Below are positions 1 to 11,752 of a DNA stretch of 64,000 bases, piece after piece. This DNA is from Actinoallomurus liliacearum (lineage in GTDB: Bacteria; Actinomycetota; Actinomycetes; Streptosporangiales; Streptosporangiaceae), in assembly GCF_039542035.1 (NCBI RefSeq), contig NZ_BAABHJ010000006.1, positions 1 through 64,000 on the forward strand, written 5' to 3'. Each line of letters begins with the position of its first letter. Within the stretch, counting starts at the first letter, position 1. A program made the translations under genes and the position numbers. Under the pieces are notes generated by a model. That model was not told where the DNA came from, ran no database searches, and worked only from the letters and a program-made list of their open reading frames with translations.

Positions 1-87
1 TTGACACACACTCTTGTTGTTCGCGTTCACTATGCGGTTCCCGGGACACGGCCGGGAACACGACCCCGAGACCGGTCTCATTTGATC
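1..87 (+). other. 23S-5S rRNA internal spacer
   Basis: AT-richer sequence immediately upstream of the 5S gene with no coding potential. By position it should be the transcribed spacer following 23S rRNA, which would lie left of the window. The 23S gene itself is not visible, so this assignment rests on the 5S neighbour. Confidence 0.6.
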
Positions 88-206
88 GTTTCGGTGGTTA
101 TGGCGAAGGGGAAACACCCGGTCCCATTCCGAACCCGGTAGTTAAGCCCTTCAGCGCCGATGGTACTGCACTGGAGACGGTGTGGGAGAGTAGGACGCCG
201 CCGGAC
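88..206 (+). rRNA. rrf: 5S ribosomal RNA
   Basis: About 119 nt with the actinomycete 5S signature: GTTTCGGTGG at the 5' end pairs with CCGCCGGAC at the 3' end, CCATTCCGAACCCGG lies in loop B/C, and GCGCCGATGGTACTGC and GGGAGAGTAGGACGCCGCC are present in the expected order. It is the last gene of an rRNA operon and is followed by a strong hairpin terminator. Ends are good to a few bases. Confidence 0.95.
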
Positions 207-221
207 ACTTACATAGATCAG

Positions 222-256
222 GAAAGCCCGCCAGAATTGCTCTGGCGGGCTTTCCT
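222..256 (+). terminator. rRNA operon terminator
   Basis: Perfect 14-bp stem (GAAAGCCCGCCAGA at 222-235, complement at 241-254) with a 5-nt loop, 16 nt after the 5S gene. No long T-run follows, which is usual for high-GC actinomycetes. Confidence 0.88.
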
Positions 257-267
257 GCGTTCAGAGG

Positions 268-502
268 TCATGGCCGGCGAAGAGCAGCCTCCCGCCGGGT
301 GCCACGGCCTCCAGCAGGCCGTGCGGCGCCGGGTGGTCCGGCTGGTGGCGAAGCGGGAAGTACTGGGCGGACACCCGGTCGAATGCGCCGGCTGGAGGGG
401 GCATGGCGGTCACGTCGGCGCAAGCCGATGCCACACGGCCGGTGACGTCCGTGGCTGCGGTGGCGGCGCGTTCCAGGGCGGTCCGGGAGAGGTCGACCGC
501 GG
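268..502 (-). pseudogene. SAM-dependent methyltransferase fragment
   Basis: Reading the minus strand from about 502 gives an internal piece of a class I methyltransferase: VDLSRTALERA, then GAFDRVSAQYFPL and LLEAVAPGGRLLFAGHD, which resemble post-motif I, motif II and the motif III LxPGGxLL region. The N-terminal SAM-binding glycine motif and the C-terminus are absent. The fragment ends abruptly where the opposed XRE-cupin relic begins, so it is a relic. Family identity is inferred from motifs only. Confidence 0.55.
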
Positions 503-953
503 CGCCGGGCCTGGAGCTGCTGTTGCCACTGACCAAGGCGTACCGGGTGCCGCTCGACGAACTCGTCGGGGCGCCGGTCGCCGGCGCCACCCGGGTGTAC
601 CCTCAGCCGTTCACTCACAACGGCATGACCGTCGTCCCGCTGACCCGCTGACCCGCTGACCCGCTGACCCGGCGGGGCCGCAGGCGTTCGAGCAGATCCT
701 TCCCGCGGGCCTGGCCGAGGGAGAACCCGCCCCCGCTCGCACGAGGGGAACCACTGGCTGTACGTCCTCAACGGACGACTACGCCTCGTCTTCGGTGACC
801 ACGACCTGGTCCTCACGGCCGGCGAGGTCGCCGAGTTCGACACCCACCTCCCGCATCGGTTCGGCAACGCCGACGCGCGGCCGGTGGAGTTCCTGAGCAT
901 CCTCGGTCCCTAGGGGGAACGGGTCCACATCAGAGCCCGCTACCGGCCCGCCT
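503..953 (+). pseudogene. XRE-cupin transcriptional regulator relic
   Basis: Plus-strand reading gives the end of an XRE helix-turn-helix domain (LELLLPLTKAYRVPLDELVG) and then a cupin tail across several frames (LYVLNGRLRLVFGDHDLVL, EVAEFDTHLPHRFGNAD, RPVEFLSI). The N-terminal HTH half is missing. A four-copy 8-bp repeat at 640-671 puts a TGA in frame after VVPLTR, and the frame changes again before the cupin part. Intact relatives are about 190-aa HTH-cupin regulators. It is clearly non-functional. Confidence 0.6.
640..671 (+). repeat. CTGACCCG x4 tandem repeat
   Basis: Four perfect consecutive copies of the octamer CTGACCCG. Relative to a single copy, 24 nt have been gained. This keeps the length in frame but creates an in-frame TGA inside the XRE-cupin relic. 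Confidence 0.9.
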
Positions 954-1005
954 GACCCCCTGGGACGCCTGCACGGTGAAGATGTGCCGTCTCGGACGGG
1001 GAGAT

Positions 1006-1041
1006 CCCGCCCCGGACGGCTCCGACCGGCTCAGGGGCGGG
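1006..1041 (-). terminator. hairpin at the end of the osaB-like gene
   Basis: Arms CCCGCCCC (1006-1013) and GGGGCGGG (1034-1041) flank a 20-nt loop and overlap the last codons of the response regulator gene. This is a plausible terminator for the minus-strand osaA-osaB-like transcript. No T-run follows. Confidence 0.45.
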
Positions 1042-1645
1042 GACGGAGGGTGTCGATCGCCGTGCGCAGCTCCTCGACGCGCTGTTCGAGCGTGGCGACC
1101 GCCTTGGCGGCCTCCTCGTCCTGCGCCGCCCACTGGGTGAGCGCGCCGACCTGCTCCTCGACCGCGGCGACGCGCCGGCCGAGCTCGGCCGTGAACTCCT
1201 CCGAGGGCGCCGCCGCGAACTGCGTGCGCAGCAGCTCCGACTGCTCACGGAGCTGCTGGTTCTTCCGGTACAGCTCGACGAAGACCGAGACCTTCGTGCG
1301 CAGCACCCAGGGGTCGAACGGCTTGGAGATGTAGTCCACGGCGCCGGCGGCGTACCCCCGGAAGGCGTAGTCCGGATCGGCGTCCGCGGCGGTCAGGAAG
1401 ATGATCGGCACTTCGCGGGTCTTCCGGCGCCGTTTGATCGCGCGGGCGATCTCGAAGCCGTCCATCCCGGGCATGACGATATCGAGAAGGATCACCGCGA
1501 AGTCGTTCGTCAGCAAGGCTCGCAGAGCCTCTTCCCCCGAACGCGCGCGGATCATGTTCTGGTCCAGTGAACTGAGGATCGCCTCCAGTGCTACGAGGTT
1601 CTCCTCACGGTCATCGACCAGAAGAATGTTCGCCTTCTCGGCCAC
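1031..1645 (-). CDS. osaB: orphan response regulator with C-terminal coiled coil (OsaB-like)
   Basis: A 204-aa protein. The N-terminal receiver domain (about residues 5-125) has the acidic pocket LVDDREEN, phospho-acceptor Asp55 in VILLDIVMPGMDG, and a lysine in DYISKPFDPW. There is no DNA-binding domain. Residues about 130-204 are charged and heptad-like (EQVGALTQWAAQDEEA...), consistent with a coiled coil for protein-protein output. It lies 13 nt downstream of the hybrid kinase gene on the same strand, so the two are probably one transcript and kinase and partner. In Streptomyces the orphan regulator OsaB, encoded next to hybrid kinase OsaA, is needed for growth under osmotic stress. The assignment here rests on architecture plus gene order. 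Confidence 0.82.
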   Translation of the reverse strand: MAEKANILLVDDREENLVALEAILSSLDQNMIRARSGEEALRALLTNDFAVILLDIVMPGMDGFEIARAIKRRRKTREVPIIFLTAADADPDYAFRGYAAGAVDYISKPFDPWVLRTKVSVFVELYRKNQQLREQSELLRTQFAAAPSEEFTAELGRRVAAVEEQVGALTQWAAQDEEAAKAVATLEQRVEELRTAIDTLRPRP

Positions 1646-1658
1646 AGTCAGCCCTCCA

Positions 1659-5501
<3,843 letters not shown>

Positions 5502-5603
5502 TGATTCCTCCTAGCCTTCCACGCGTCGTGGCCGGGGGTCTGTACAGTCCACCCAGTGCATCTGCCACGATGGCAGCGTCCTGCATCCCCGAGACGAATC
5601 CAA

Positions 5604-7679
5604 GTGGCCGTGGAGAGCAACCAAAAGACGTACACGACCTTTCCGCCGGAGGTCGCTTCTGTCGCGGCCGCACGGCGCTTCGTGGGGGAGACTCTTAGAG
5701 GCTGGGGCGTCGATGACGTGGACGACGCCATGCTACTCACCAGCGAACTCGTTACGAACGCAATCGTCCACGCCGGTACCGAGGTCGTGGTGGTCTGCGA
5801 GCTCATCGGCGGCCAGGTCAGGGTGGAGGTCCACGACCGGCATCAGGCCCGGCGCGTGCCCGTGCCCGGCGATCAGGTGAGCGGCCGTGGCCTGCTGTTC
5901 CCCGAGACGCTCGCGACCTCCTGGGGCGTGACGTACGGCTCCGGCGGCAAGCACGTCTGGTTCACCGTCCCCGGCACCGGCGCCGCGGAGCAGACGCCGC
6001 CCCCCATGCCCGCCGAGGAGCTCGTCACCGCGCCGCAGGCCGCCCGCCCCACCGTCGACCAGCTCGCCCAGCGCGCGGCACAGGCCGCGCAGGACGCCAT
6101 GGGCGCCGACTGCGTGTACGTCCTGCTCGCCGACGACGACGCCGAGCTGAGCCTGCGGGCGACGGCCGGCGTACGCCCCGAGGGCGCGGCGCTGGAGATC
6201 GGCCTGGAGGGCGCGCCGGTCGGCGGCCGGGGCGTGTACGCGGACCTGGGCGGCAGTCCGTACAACCTGCCGGCGCTCCAGGCCGCCGGGATCCGCTCGC
6301 TCGTCACCGCGCCGTTCACCGTCGACGGGCGGGCGATCGGGCTGCTGATCGCCGCCTCCCGCGACGCCGGGCACTTCACCGAGGACGACGTCGAACGCCT
6401 CCAGCGGATCGCCGACCGCCAGGCCCCCTCGCTCGAGCGCGCCCGCCTCATGGAGCTCGAACGCGCCCGCCGGGGCTGGCTGGGCTTCCTCGCCGAGGCG
6501 AGCAGCATGCTCGCCGGCACGCTCGACCAGCAGATGACGATGGCACTGGTCACCCAGCTCATCGTTCCCCGCCTGGCCACCTGGGCCGCGGTGTTCACCG
6601 TCCGCGAAACCGGCCTGGCGCTGCCCGCGTACGCCTGGCACGCCGACGAGACGATGGTCGCCGACCTGCGCACGCTGCTCGACCTGCTGCCGCCCGCGCC
6701 GCCGCCCGCCGAGCCCGGCCCCTGGGAGGGGTTCACGCCGGCGCCGTCCGGCGACCTGCCCCCGACCGCGCACCGGGTGACCGGTGACGTCGCCCACGTC
6801 TTCCCGCTGCTGGCGCGGGGCCGCAGCATCGGAACGCTCGTCGTCGGCGGCCCGAAGGGCGCGCGCTTCACCCGAGACGCGCTCGAACTCACCGAGGATC
6901 TCGCCGGCCGGGCCGCCCTCGCCATCGACAACGCCCGCCTGTACGAGGAGCAGGCGGCCATGAGCCGCACCCTCCAGCGCAGCCTCCTGCCACCCGGCAT
7001 CCCCACGATCCCCAACCTGGACGTCGCGGTCGTGTACGACCCGGCAGGCGAGCACAGCGAGGTCGGCGGCGACTTCTACGACGTCTTCAACGTCGGCACG
7101 CGCTGGCGGTTCGCCATCGGCGACGTGTGCGGCACCGGCCCCGAGGCCGCCGCGGTCACCGGGCTCGCCCGGCAGGGCCTGCGGATCCTCGGCCGTGAGG
7201 GGCACTCGATCCCCGAGGTGCTCGAACGCCTCAACGCGCTGATCCTGGAGGAGGCGACCCGCGCCCCGTTCCTCACCCTCCTGCACGGCGAGCTGGAGCC
7301 GCTCGGCGACGGCCGGTTCCGTGTGACGTACGCCACGGCCGGCCACCCGCCGCCGCTGTTCCTGAACCCGAGCGGCATCGTCAAGGGCGAGGACCACTCC
7401 GACCTGATGCTCGGCGTCTTCCCCGAGGCGACGTTCGAGGTGAAGACCACGATCCTCAAACCCGGGCACGTCCTGCTCGGCTTCACCGACGGCGTGACCG
7501 AGCGACGCAACGGCGACCGGTTGCTGGGCGACGACGGCGGCCTCGAACGCATCCTCGCGAGCTGCGTCGACCTGAACGCCGGCGCGGTCGCGGCCAAGGT
7601 CATGCGCGCCGTCCGCGGCTTCTCCCCGGAACCCTCCCACGACGACACCGCCCTGATCGTCCTCCGCGTCGAGGAGTGA
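5604..7679 (+). CDS. osaC: RsbW-like kinase, double GAF, PP2C phosphatase (OsaC-like)
   Basis: About 691 aa. An N-terminal HATPase_c_2 anti-sigma kinase domain (residues 1-110; N-box with Glu48 and Asn52 in LLTSELVTNAIVHAG, then the glycine motif GRGLLFPE) is followed by two GAF-type segments (about 140-275 and 290-450) and a C-terminal SpoIIE/PP2C phosphatase (about 450-690; VGGDFYD and GDVCGTGPEAA metal-binding motifs). OsaC of Streptomyces combines RsbW-like kinase, sensor and PP2C modules, helps switch off the osmotic stress sigma factor, and is divergent from osaAB, as here. The GTG at 5604 gives an N-terminus starting VAVESNQK; an ATG at 5556 and a GTG at 5610 are alternatives, none with a strong Shine-Dalgarno sequence. 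Confidence 0.82.
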   Translation: MAVESNQKTYTTFPPEVASVAAARRFVGETLRGWGVDDVDDAMLLTSELVTNAIVHAGTEVVVVCELIGGQVRVEVHDRHQARRVPVPGDQVSGRGLLFPETLATSWGVTYGSGGKHVWFTVPGTGAAEQTPPPMPAEELVTAPQAARPTVDQLAQRAAQAAQDAMGADCVYVLLADDDAELSLRATAGVRPEGAALEIGLEGAPVGGRGVYADLGGSPYNLPALQAAGIRSLVTAPFTVDGRAIGLLIAASRDAGHFTEDDVERLQRIADRQAPSLERARLMELERARRGWLGFLAEASSMLAGTLDQQMTMALVTQLIVPRLATWAAVFTVRETGLALPAYAWHADETMVADLRTLLDLLPPAPPPAEPGPWEGFTPAPSGDLPPTAHRVTGDVAHVFPLLARGRSIGTLVVGGPKGARFTRDALELTEDLAGRAALAIDNARLYEEQAAMSRTLQRSLLPPGIPTIPNLDVAVVYDPAGEHSEVGGDFYDVFNVGTRWRFAIGDVCGTGPEAAAVTGLARQGLRILGREGHSIPEVLERLNALILEEATRAPFLTLLHGELEPLGDGRFRVTYATAGHPPPLFLNPSGIVKGEDHSDLMLGVFPEATFEVKTTILKPGHVLLGFTDGVTERRNGDRLLGDDGGLERILASCVDLNAGAVAAKVMRAVRGFSPEPSHDDTALIVLRVEE

Positions 7680-7687
7680 CCTGCGCC

Positions 7688-7708
7688 GGCCGGCAGAACA
7701 CGCCGGCC
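7688..7708 (+). terminator. hairpin after the osaC-like gene
   Basis: GGCCGGC (7688-7694), a 7-nt loop, and GCCGGCC (7702-7708), beginning 9 nt after the stop codon. There is no T-run, so this is a probable but weak terminator. Confidence 0.45.
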
Positions 7709-7750
7709 AGGGGCGGCCCGTACGGCCGCGGAGCGAAGCCACCGGCCGTC

Positions 7751-7880
7751 CCGCAGGCACCAGCCGGTTCAACGGCTGTCCGCAGGCACCAGCCGGTTCA
7801 GCGGCGCTTCCCGTCGGCACCCACCGTCCCGTCGGCCGCCAACGTCCCGTCGGCACCACCGTCCCGTCTGCGATCGCCGG
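7751..7880. repeat. degenerate short tandem repeats in non-coding DNA
   Basis: CCGCAGGCACCAGCCGGTTC occurs twice with a 29-bp period (7751 and 7780), followed by about four spaced copies of CGTCCCGTCGGC to 7870. Neither strand gives a recognisable protein. The 7710-8118 stretch otherwise holds only an unassigned minus-strand reading at 7908-7985 (contains LLSIDHTFGRPLLGL). Confidence 0.6.
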
Positions 7881-8118
7881 CGCGCTGCCCGCCCTGAGCA
7901 GGCGACCGTGTCGTCCGGGGTCAGCCCGAGCAGCGGACGGCCGAAGGTGTGGTCGATGGACAGCAGATCCGACTCGGCAACGGATCATCACGCCCGGTCC
8001 CGGCTCCGCTTCAGGCCCCAGCGGTCCCGTCGGCATCGGCCTCCACCGCACCGGCCTCGTCAGCACCGGCGGTCTCGTCTGTCCCGTGAGCACCGGCAGC
8101 GCTCGCCGGGCGGGCGGA

Positions 8119-8272
8119 CGGCCGGCGTCGGTGGGGGGCGGCGGCCTCGTACCCGCCGAGGTGCGCGTCGAGGTCGAGGCGGTCGCGCATCGCCTCAACA
8201 CGACCCGCGGTGGCAGCGCCGATCCGGGGCGTTCAGGCGCACGACCTCCCAGCGGCCGGGGCCGTTCGCGGG
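8119..8272 (-). pseudogene. class V aminotransferase N-terminal relic
   Basis: Directly downstream of the dioxygenase relic. Three minus-strand frames together spell the usual N-terminus of a class V PLP-dependent aminotransferase: WEVVRLNA, then ALPPRVVL, then EAMRDRLDLDAHLGGYEAA. Only about 50 codons remain, with at least two frameshifts, and the rest of the gene is gone. The reading is inference from motif similarity. If correct, the gene once overlapped the end of the dioxygenase gene in one operon. Confidence 0.4.
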
Positions 8273-9039
8273 TCAGTGCCGGCGCAGACCTTCGCGGATG
8301 GCGGTCTCGACGGGGGAGTACGCGCCGTCGGCGCGCTCCAGCTCATTGGGTACGGCCGGGTGCAGCGGCGGCTGCGCCATGAAGCGGGGCCGTTTCCCGT
8401 GATGCGGCTGGGCGGCGTGGACGAGGAACGGGTGGCACAGGTAGACGTCGCCGGGCCGCCCCGTCGCGTACGCGAGGGGCCGGTGCGCGGACGCCGCCTC
8501 GACCTCGGCCGCGACCGCGAACATGGACACGCCCTCCTCGCCGTACGGCTCAAGGATCGGCGGGACGTCCAGGTGCGAGCCGACGCGGACGCGGGTGGGC
8601 GCATCCTGTTCCCCGACCTCGCTGAACAGGAACGCATGAGCAGCGCGCGGTCCTTCGACCGCACGTTCACGTGATTCCAGGTGACCCCGTCCAGCGAGTA
8701 GCTCGACTCGATGTGCCACCCGGCGTCGTCCGGCTCGTCCTCGTGCGGGAACCGCAGCGGGAACGTCCCCAGCGACCGGCGCGGCACCCAGCGCCCCGGG
8801 CCGACGAGTCGGTCGAACGCGTCGTGCAGGGCAGGCGTGTTCGCCGCCTCGGCGAACGGCTCGGCGGCCATGCCCCCGACCCGGTACACCGGCTCGGCCC
8901 AGGTCGCGGGGTCATCCGGGGCATAGCCCGTCTCCGCCCAGAGCAGCTCCGCACACGCCCGCGCCGTACCCTCCGGAACCGCCTGCTCGACCTTCACGAG
9001 CCCGTCCCGCAGGAACGCTTCGACCATCGCATCACTCAC
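8273..9039 (-). pseudogene. phytanoyl-CoA dioxygenase family protein, frameshifted
   Basis: The N-terminal part (from GTG 9039 or ATG 9027) reads VEAFLRDGLVKVEQAVPE to GWHIESSYSLDGVTWNHVNV and RALLM. The reading then continues in another frame as AFLFSEVGEQDAPTRVRVGS through HPFLVHAAQPHHGKRPRFM to the stop at 8273. The break lies near 8630-8640, consistent with a single small indel. Metal-ligand candidates of the Fe(II)/2-oxoglutarate family (WHIE; the histidines of HPFLVHAAQ) survive, so decay is recent or the break is a sequencing error. The normal family size is about 250-270 aa. Confidence 0.72.
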
Positions 9040-9108
9040 GACCCGCCATTTTCCGCAACGCAGATCCGGAAAGCACCCGGTTTTCCTGGTGGCGCCCGGA
9101 CACACGTA

Positions 9109-9156
9109 GATCCCTGGCGATCGCAGCGCTCTAGCGTCACCGGACGCCAGGGATCA
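9109..9156. repeat. palindromic intergenic repeat, copy A
   Basis: Starts GATCCCTGGCGATCGCAGCG and ends ACGCCAGGGATCA, so the ends are inverted repeats. It is a member of the window-wide TGATCCCTGGCG family and lies between the dioxygenase relic and the AbiEi-like gene. Confidence 0.75.
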
Positions 9157-9192
9157 GCGACGTGCCGGGCACGCCGGCATCCCGATCTCGGG

Positions 9193-10212
9193 TCATGCGA
9201 TCTCTGCGATGTGGCGGAGGAGACAGCCGGGGCGAGGGCAGGGGCGGGGCCAGCCGGCCCAGCCGTTCCTGCGCAGGACGAGGGCGACCTGGGCGGCGAC
9301 GTGGCACGGGCGCTCGGTGACGTCGCGCCATCCGTAGCGCAGCGGATCACGACCCTCGACGACGGCCGCGTTGTCCCGGCTCATGTCCCGGAACCTCGTC
9401 TCGTGCCGGTGAATCCGACCGTCCAGGTGGACGACCGTCGCGTGCCCGCCGTAGTCGACGTCGTCGTAGATCGTTCCTTCCCCGAGGCTCCGCCTGATCT
9501 GTCGGCTGCCCGCGGGCAGTCCATGCGCGCGCTCGACCTCTCGGTAGTACCGAAGCTCGAACAGGTTGTGCGCGCCGTCGTCGGCGTCCTCCAGGGCGTA
9601 CTGGAGCTCGCGCCGGTGCCGGACCTTCCTCCGCGCCCGTAACGCCGCCGCCAGCCGCTCTGGCGTGGTGAGCCGGCTGCCGCAGGCCCGGCTCAGCCAG
9701 TCGATGGCCGTATCGAGGTCCGGAGCGGTCTGAGTGAGGTCCAGAACGGTGTCCTCGACGCGCGTGCGCGGCGGCGATTGGGCGGGATGCCGCCGGTCGG
9801 CGAGATGCGCCGAGAAGTGCACGCGAATCCCCGGCGCCGCCACCGGACGACGCCGCCCGTCCGGAACCGTCACATGGATGACCGCGGAGGGCCGATCGGC
9901 CAGACCGTACAGCTCGGCGGCGGTCTCATGGCTGAGGACGGCATCGGGGGAGTGCCGCACCCCGGGTTCGAGACGCGGCCTGCGGCTGCACGCCAGGACC
10001 GCCGCCCACAGCTCGGCCGCCCGCGCGAGGTCGCCGTTGACCGTCGCGCACACCCCTGGATACCGGACCGCCCACCGGCGGGCCTGGATGAGGGTGCGCA
10101 CCGCGCTATCCGGCGTCCCGTGCTCGCGGAGCTGCCACCGCGCCACCACCCCGGCCTGCGCCCGGATGAGCAGGACGAGGTCGGGATCCATAGGCGGACG
10201 ACGTTTCGGCAT
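9193..10212 (-). CDS. AbiEi-antitoxin-like / DUF559 endonuclease-fold protein
   Basis: About 339 aa. The N-terminal region (LLIRAQAGVVARWQLREHG, a winged-helix-like start, with RYPGVCATV) resembles the type IV AbiEi antitoxin domain. The central VLSHETAAELYGL and TRVEDTVLDL and the C-terminal GLPAGSRQIRR, YDDVDYGGHATVVHLDGRIHR and RYGWRDV match the common actinobacterial AbiEi plus DUF559 (Vsr-like nuclease fold) proteins. The conserved acidic residues of the DUF559 core (YDDVDY, HLDG) are present. No AbiEii nucleotidyltransferase toxin lies next to it, so a toxin-antitoxin function is unproven. Both ends of the gene are bordered by copies of the palindromic repeat. The ATG at 10212 is preferred over GTG 10218. 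Confidence 0.68.
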   Translation of the reverse strand: MPKRRPPMDPDLVLLIRAQAGVVARWQLREHGTPDSAVRTLIQARRWAVRYPGVCATVNGDLARAAELWAAVLACSRRPRLEPGVRHSPDAVLSHETAAELYGLADRPSAVIHVTVPDGRRRPVAAPGIRVHFSAHLADRRHPAQSPPRTRVEDTVLDLTQTAPDLDTAIDWLSRACGSRLTTPERLAAALRARRKVRHRRELQYALEDADDGAHNLFELRYYREVERAHGLPAGSRQIRRSLGEGTIYDDVDYGGHATVVHLDGRIHRHETRFRDMSRDNAAVVEGRDPLRYGWRDVTERPCHVAAQVALVLRRNGWAGWPRPCPRPGCLLRHIAEIA

Positions 10213-10292
10213 GCCCACTACGTTGGCGGCCTCGCGAGCCGTCCACGAGCCCCGAAGGTGGTTCTGTGGACGGACGGCCTGCCCGCAGGCAC

Positions 10293-10358
10293 GACCCTCT
10301 GGCGATCGCTGCGTTCTATCGGCTGCGATCGCCAGGGATCAGACTTCGTCGCCCGCTG
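10293..10358. repeat. palindromic intergenic repeat, copy B with tail
   Basis: GACCCTCTGGCGATCGC, then TGCGTTCTATCGGCT, then GCGATCGCCAGGGATCAG, followed by a tail containing TCGTCGCCCGCTG. The 42-nt core and the tail are the same as in copy C at 12140. It sits immediately 3' of the truncated DUF397 gene, where the missing C-terminal codons should be. Confidence 0.85.
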
Positions 10359-10469
10359 CTACGCGTCGATCGTGGGATCGCAGTGAAGATCCGCTACTTC
10401 TACGCAGTTGCCGTTCTGGTAGGTGTGAGAGCTCGTGCGCCACTCCGCGCGAGACAGGTCGGGGGTCAT
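10359..10469 (-). CDS. truncated DUF397 protein (36 aa)
   Basis: Minus-strand ATG at 10469, 19 nt after the XRE/DUF5753 stop. The product starts MTPDLSRAEWRTSSHTYQNG and reaches NCVEVADL, the hallmark first half of DUF397, then ends after HCDPTIDA. Family members are usually about 60-70 aa and continue with a conserved RDSK and TPAEW half, which is absent here. The downstream sequence is palindromic repeat copy B. GGAGGG upstream of the ATG suggests it is still translated. DUF397 genes normally pair with DUF5753 regulators, as here. It may be a pseudogene or a shortened functional form. Confidence 0.72.
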   Translation of the reverse strand: MTPDLSRAEWRTSSHTYQNGNCVEVADLHCDPTIDA

Positions 10470-10488
10470 CTCGCGCCTCCCTCCACCG

Positions 10489-11349
10489 TCAGGTCAGGTT
10501 CTTAAGTGCTGATTCGATCATAATCCGGCTGCGATCGGTGTTCTCGGCCTCGGCCATGAGGTGATCGAAGGAGTTGGCGTACGGGAGGACCTCCATGGGA
10601 TCGGCGACGTAGAAATTCCCGCCGATCGTCTCCACGTTCACCACATCCAAGTCCGTGTGCTGGTGGAAGCCCAGGATGCTGAACGACCCGACCATCCCGG
10701 GATGGGCGCCCCGGCGGTAGGGGATCACTTGGACCGAGGTCTTCGGGTGTTCGGAGACGTCCAGTAGGTGGTGCAGTTGGGCACGCATGACCTCGGATCC
10801 GCCTACGGACCGTTGGATGACGGACTCGTCGATCACCACCCAGAGTTGGGGTCGATCCGCCTTGTCCAGGATCTTCTGTCGGATCATTCGTACTTCGACG
10901 CGACGAGAGATCTCCTCATCGTCGAGATCTTGAGGTCCGCCCTGGATCAGGGCGTGGGCATAGTCGGCCGTTTGCAGCAGCCCTGGCACGGACGCGAGGT
11001 CGAAGTTGCGTACGGACGTGGCCTCTGATTCGAGGCCAATGTAGATCTCGTACTGGTGAGGGACGACGTCTCGGTAGGCGTACCACCATCCCCGCTTGCG
11101 GGCGTCCTTGGCGAGTTGCACGAGGCCGTCCCGTCGGCCGGGTTCGGTGACGCCGTACAGCTCGACCATCAGGCGGACGTCGTTCGGGTGCGGGGTCGTG
11201 CGCCCGGTCTCGATGCGGAAGACCTTCGTCTGATGCCAGTCCAGGCGTTCGGCCACCTGCTCCTGAGTGAGCTGTGCGGCTTCGCGGAGGCGCTTCAATT
11301 CGGCGATGAGTTGGCGGCCCCGAATGCTCGGGCTGTGACCTGCGGGCAT
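10489..11349 (-). CDS. XRE family regulator with DUF5753 (Scr1-type)
   Basis: A 286-aa protein. The N-terminal helix-turn-helix (residues about 10-70) contains LREAAQLTQEQVAERLDWHQTKVFRIETGR. The remainder is the DUF5753 domain (YIGLESEATSVRNFDLASVPGLLQTADYA; RQKILDKADRPQLWVVIDE; HPGMVGSFSILGF). Proteins of this family are widespread in Streptomyces and relatives, usually beside a small DUF397 protein, and have been described as regulator/antitoxin-like pairs. The start is supported by GGAGG 8 nt upstream. It is transcribed away from the 11492/11752 gene pair, and a short palindrome lies in the shared intergenic region. Confidence 0.9.
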   Translation of the reverse strand: MPAGHSPSIRGRQLIAELKRLREAAQLTQEQVAERLDWHQTKVFRIETGRTTPHPNDVRLMVELYGVTEPGRRDGLVQLAKDARKRGWWYAYRDVVPHQYEIYIGLESEATSVRNFDLASVPGLLQTADYAHALIQGGPQDLDDEEISRRVEVRMIRQKILDKADRPQLWVVIDESVIQRSVGGSEVMRAQLHHLLDVSEHPKTSVQVIPYRRGAHPGMVGSFSILGFHQHTDLDVVNVETIGGNFYVADPMEVLPYANSFDHLMAEAENTDRSRIMIESALKNLT

Positions 11350-11389
11350 GAATTGTTCCTCCGGTCATGATCCTTTGACGGTCTCCGTT

Positions 11390-11403
11390 GTGCAGGGCTG
11401 CAC
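11390..11403. promoter_or_regulatory. candidate operator between XRE gene and divergent pair
   Basis: Inverted repeat GTGCA-GGGC-TGCAC in the 142-bp divergent intergenic region. It is a plausible XRE-regulator site based on position and symmetry only. Confidence 0.35.
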
Positions 11404-11491
11404 GGTGGTGCTATCCATTGGAGTGCTCTGTAACAGTGTGTCATTATTCGATCTCTCTACGTGAGGGAACGAAAGGGCCGGAGGATGCGCG

Positions 11492-11752
11492 ATGACGGCT
11501 GACGCGACGCGTTATCGGCTGCTGACCGCACTCGCCTGGCACCTCGCCGCGCTGAGACGCACGTCGCTGATCGTCGTACCGAGCCATGGAGAGCCGGTCC
11601 TGTACCTGCCGAGACGGGATGGAACCAAGCTCGGTATCGCGGCGGGGCCGCGGGACGATGGCGCGTGGGACTTCCTCTGGGGCCGCACGGGCAGGGCAGG
11701 AGCCGAGCCCGTCATCGCGGCCGCCCACCTGATCGCCAAGGCGGCCGCGTGA
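11492..11752 (+). CDS. small hypothetical protein (86 aa)
   Basis: The 86-aa product starts MTADATRYRLLTALAWHLAA. The middle LRRTSLIVVPSHGEPVLYLP followed by a beta-rich stretch and a conserved W (WDFLWGR) suggests a compact soluble domain. No known family is recognised. GGAGG precedes the ATG by 8 nt. Its stop overlaps the start of the RsbW-like gene (TGATG), which indicates translational coupling. In actinomycetes such small proteins often sit between DUF5753 regulators and ATP-binding proteins, so a shared regulatory role is likely but unproven. Confidence 0.72.
   Translation: MTADATRYRLLTALAWHLAALRRTSLIVVPSHGEPVLYLPRRDGTKLGIAAGPRDDGAWDFLWGRTGRAGAEPVIAAAHLIAKAAA

Noticed and set aside
5733..8201. 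822-codon minus-strand frame opposite the OsaC-like gene
   Set aside because: Antisense shadow of a well-supported gene; product is compositionally biased without motifs.
9193..10212. Complete AbiE toxin-antitoxin system
   Set aside because: Only the AbiEi-like/DUF559 protein is present; no AbiEii nucleotidyltransferase gene is adjacent.
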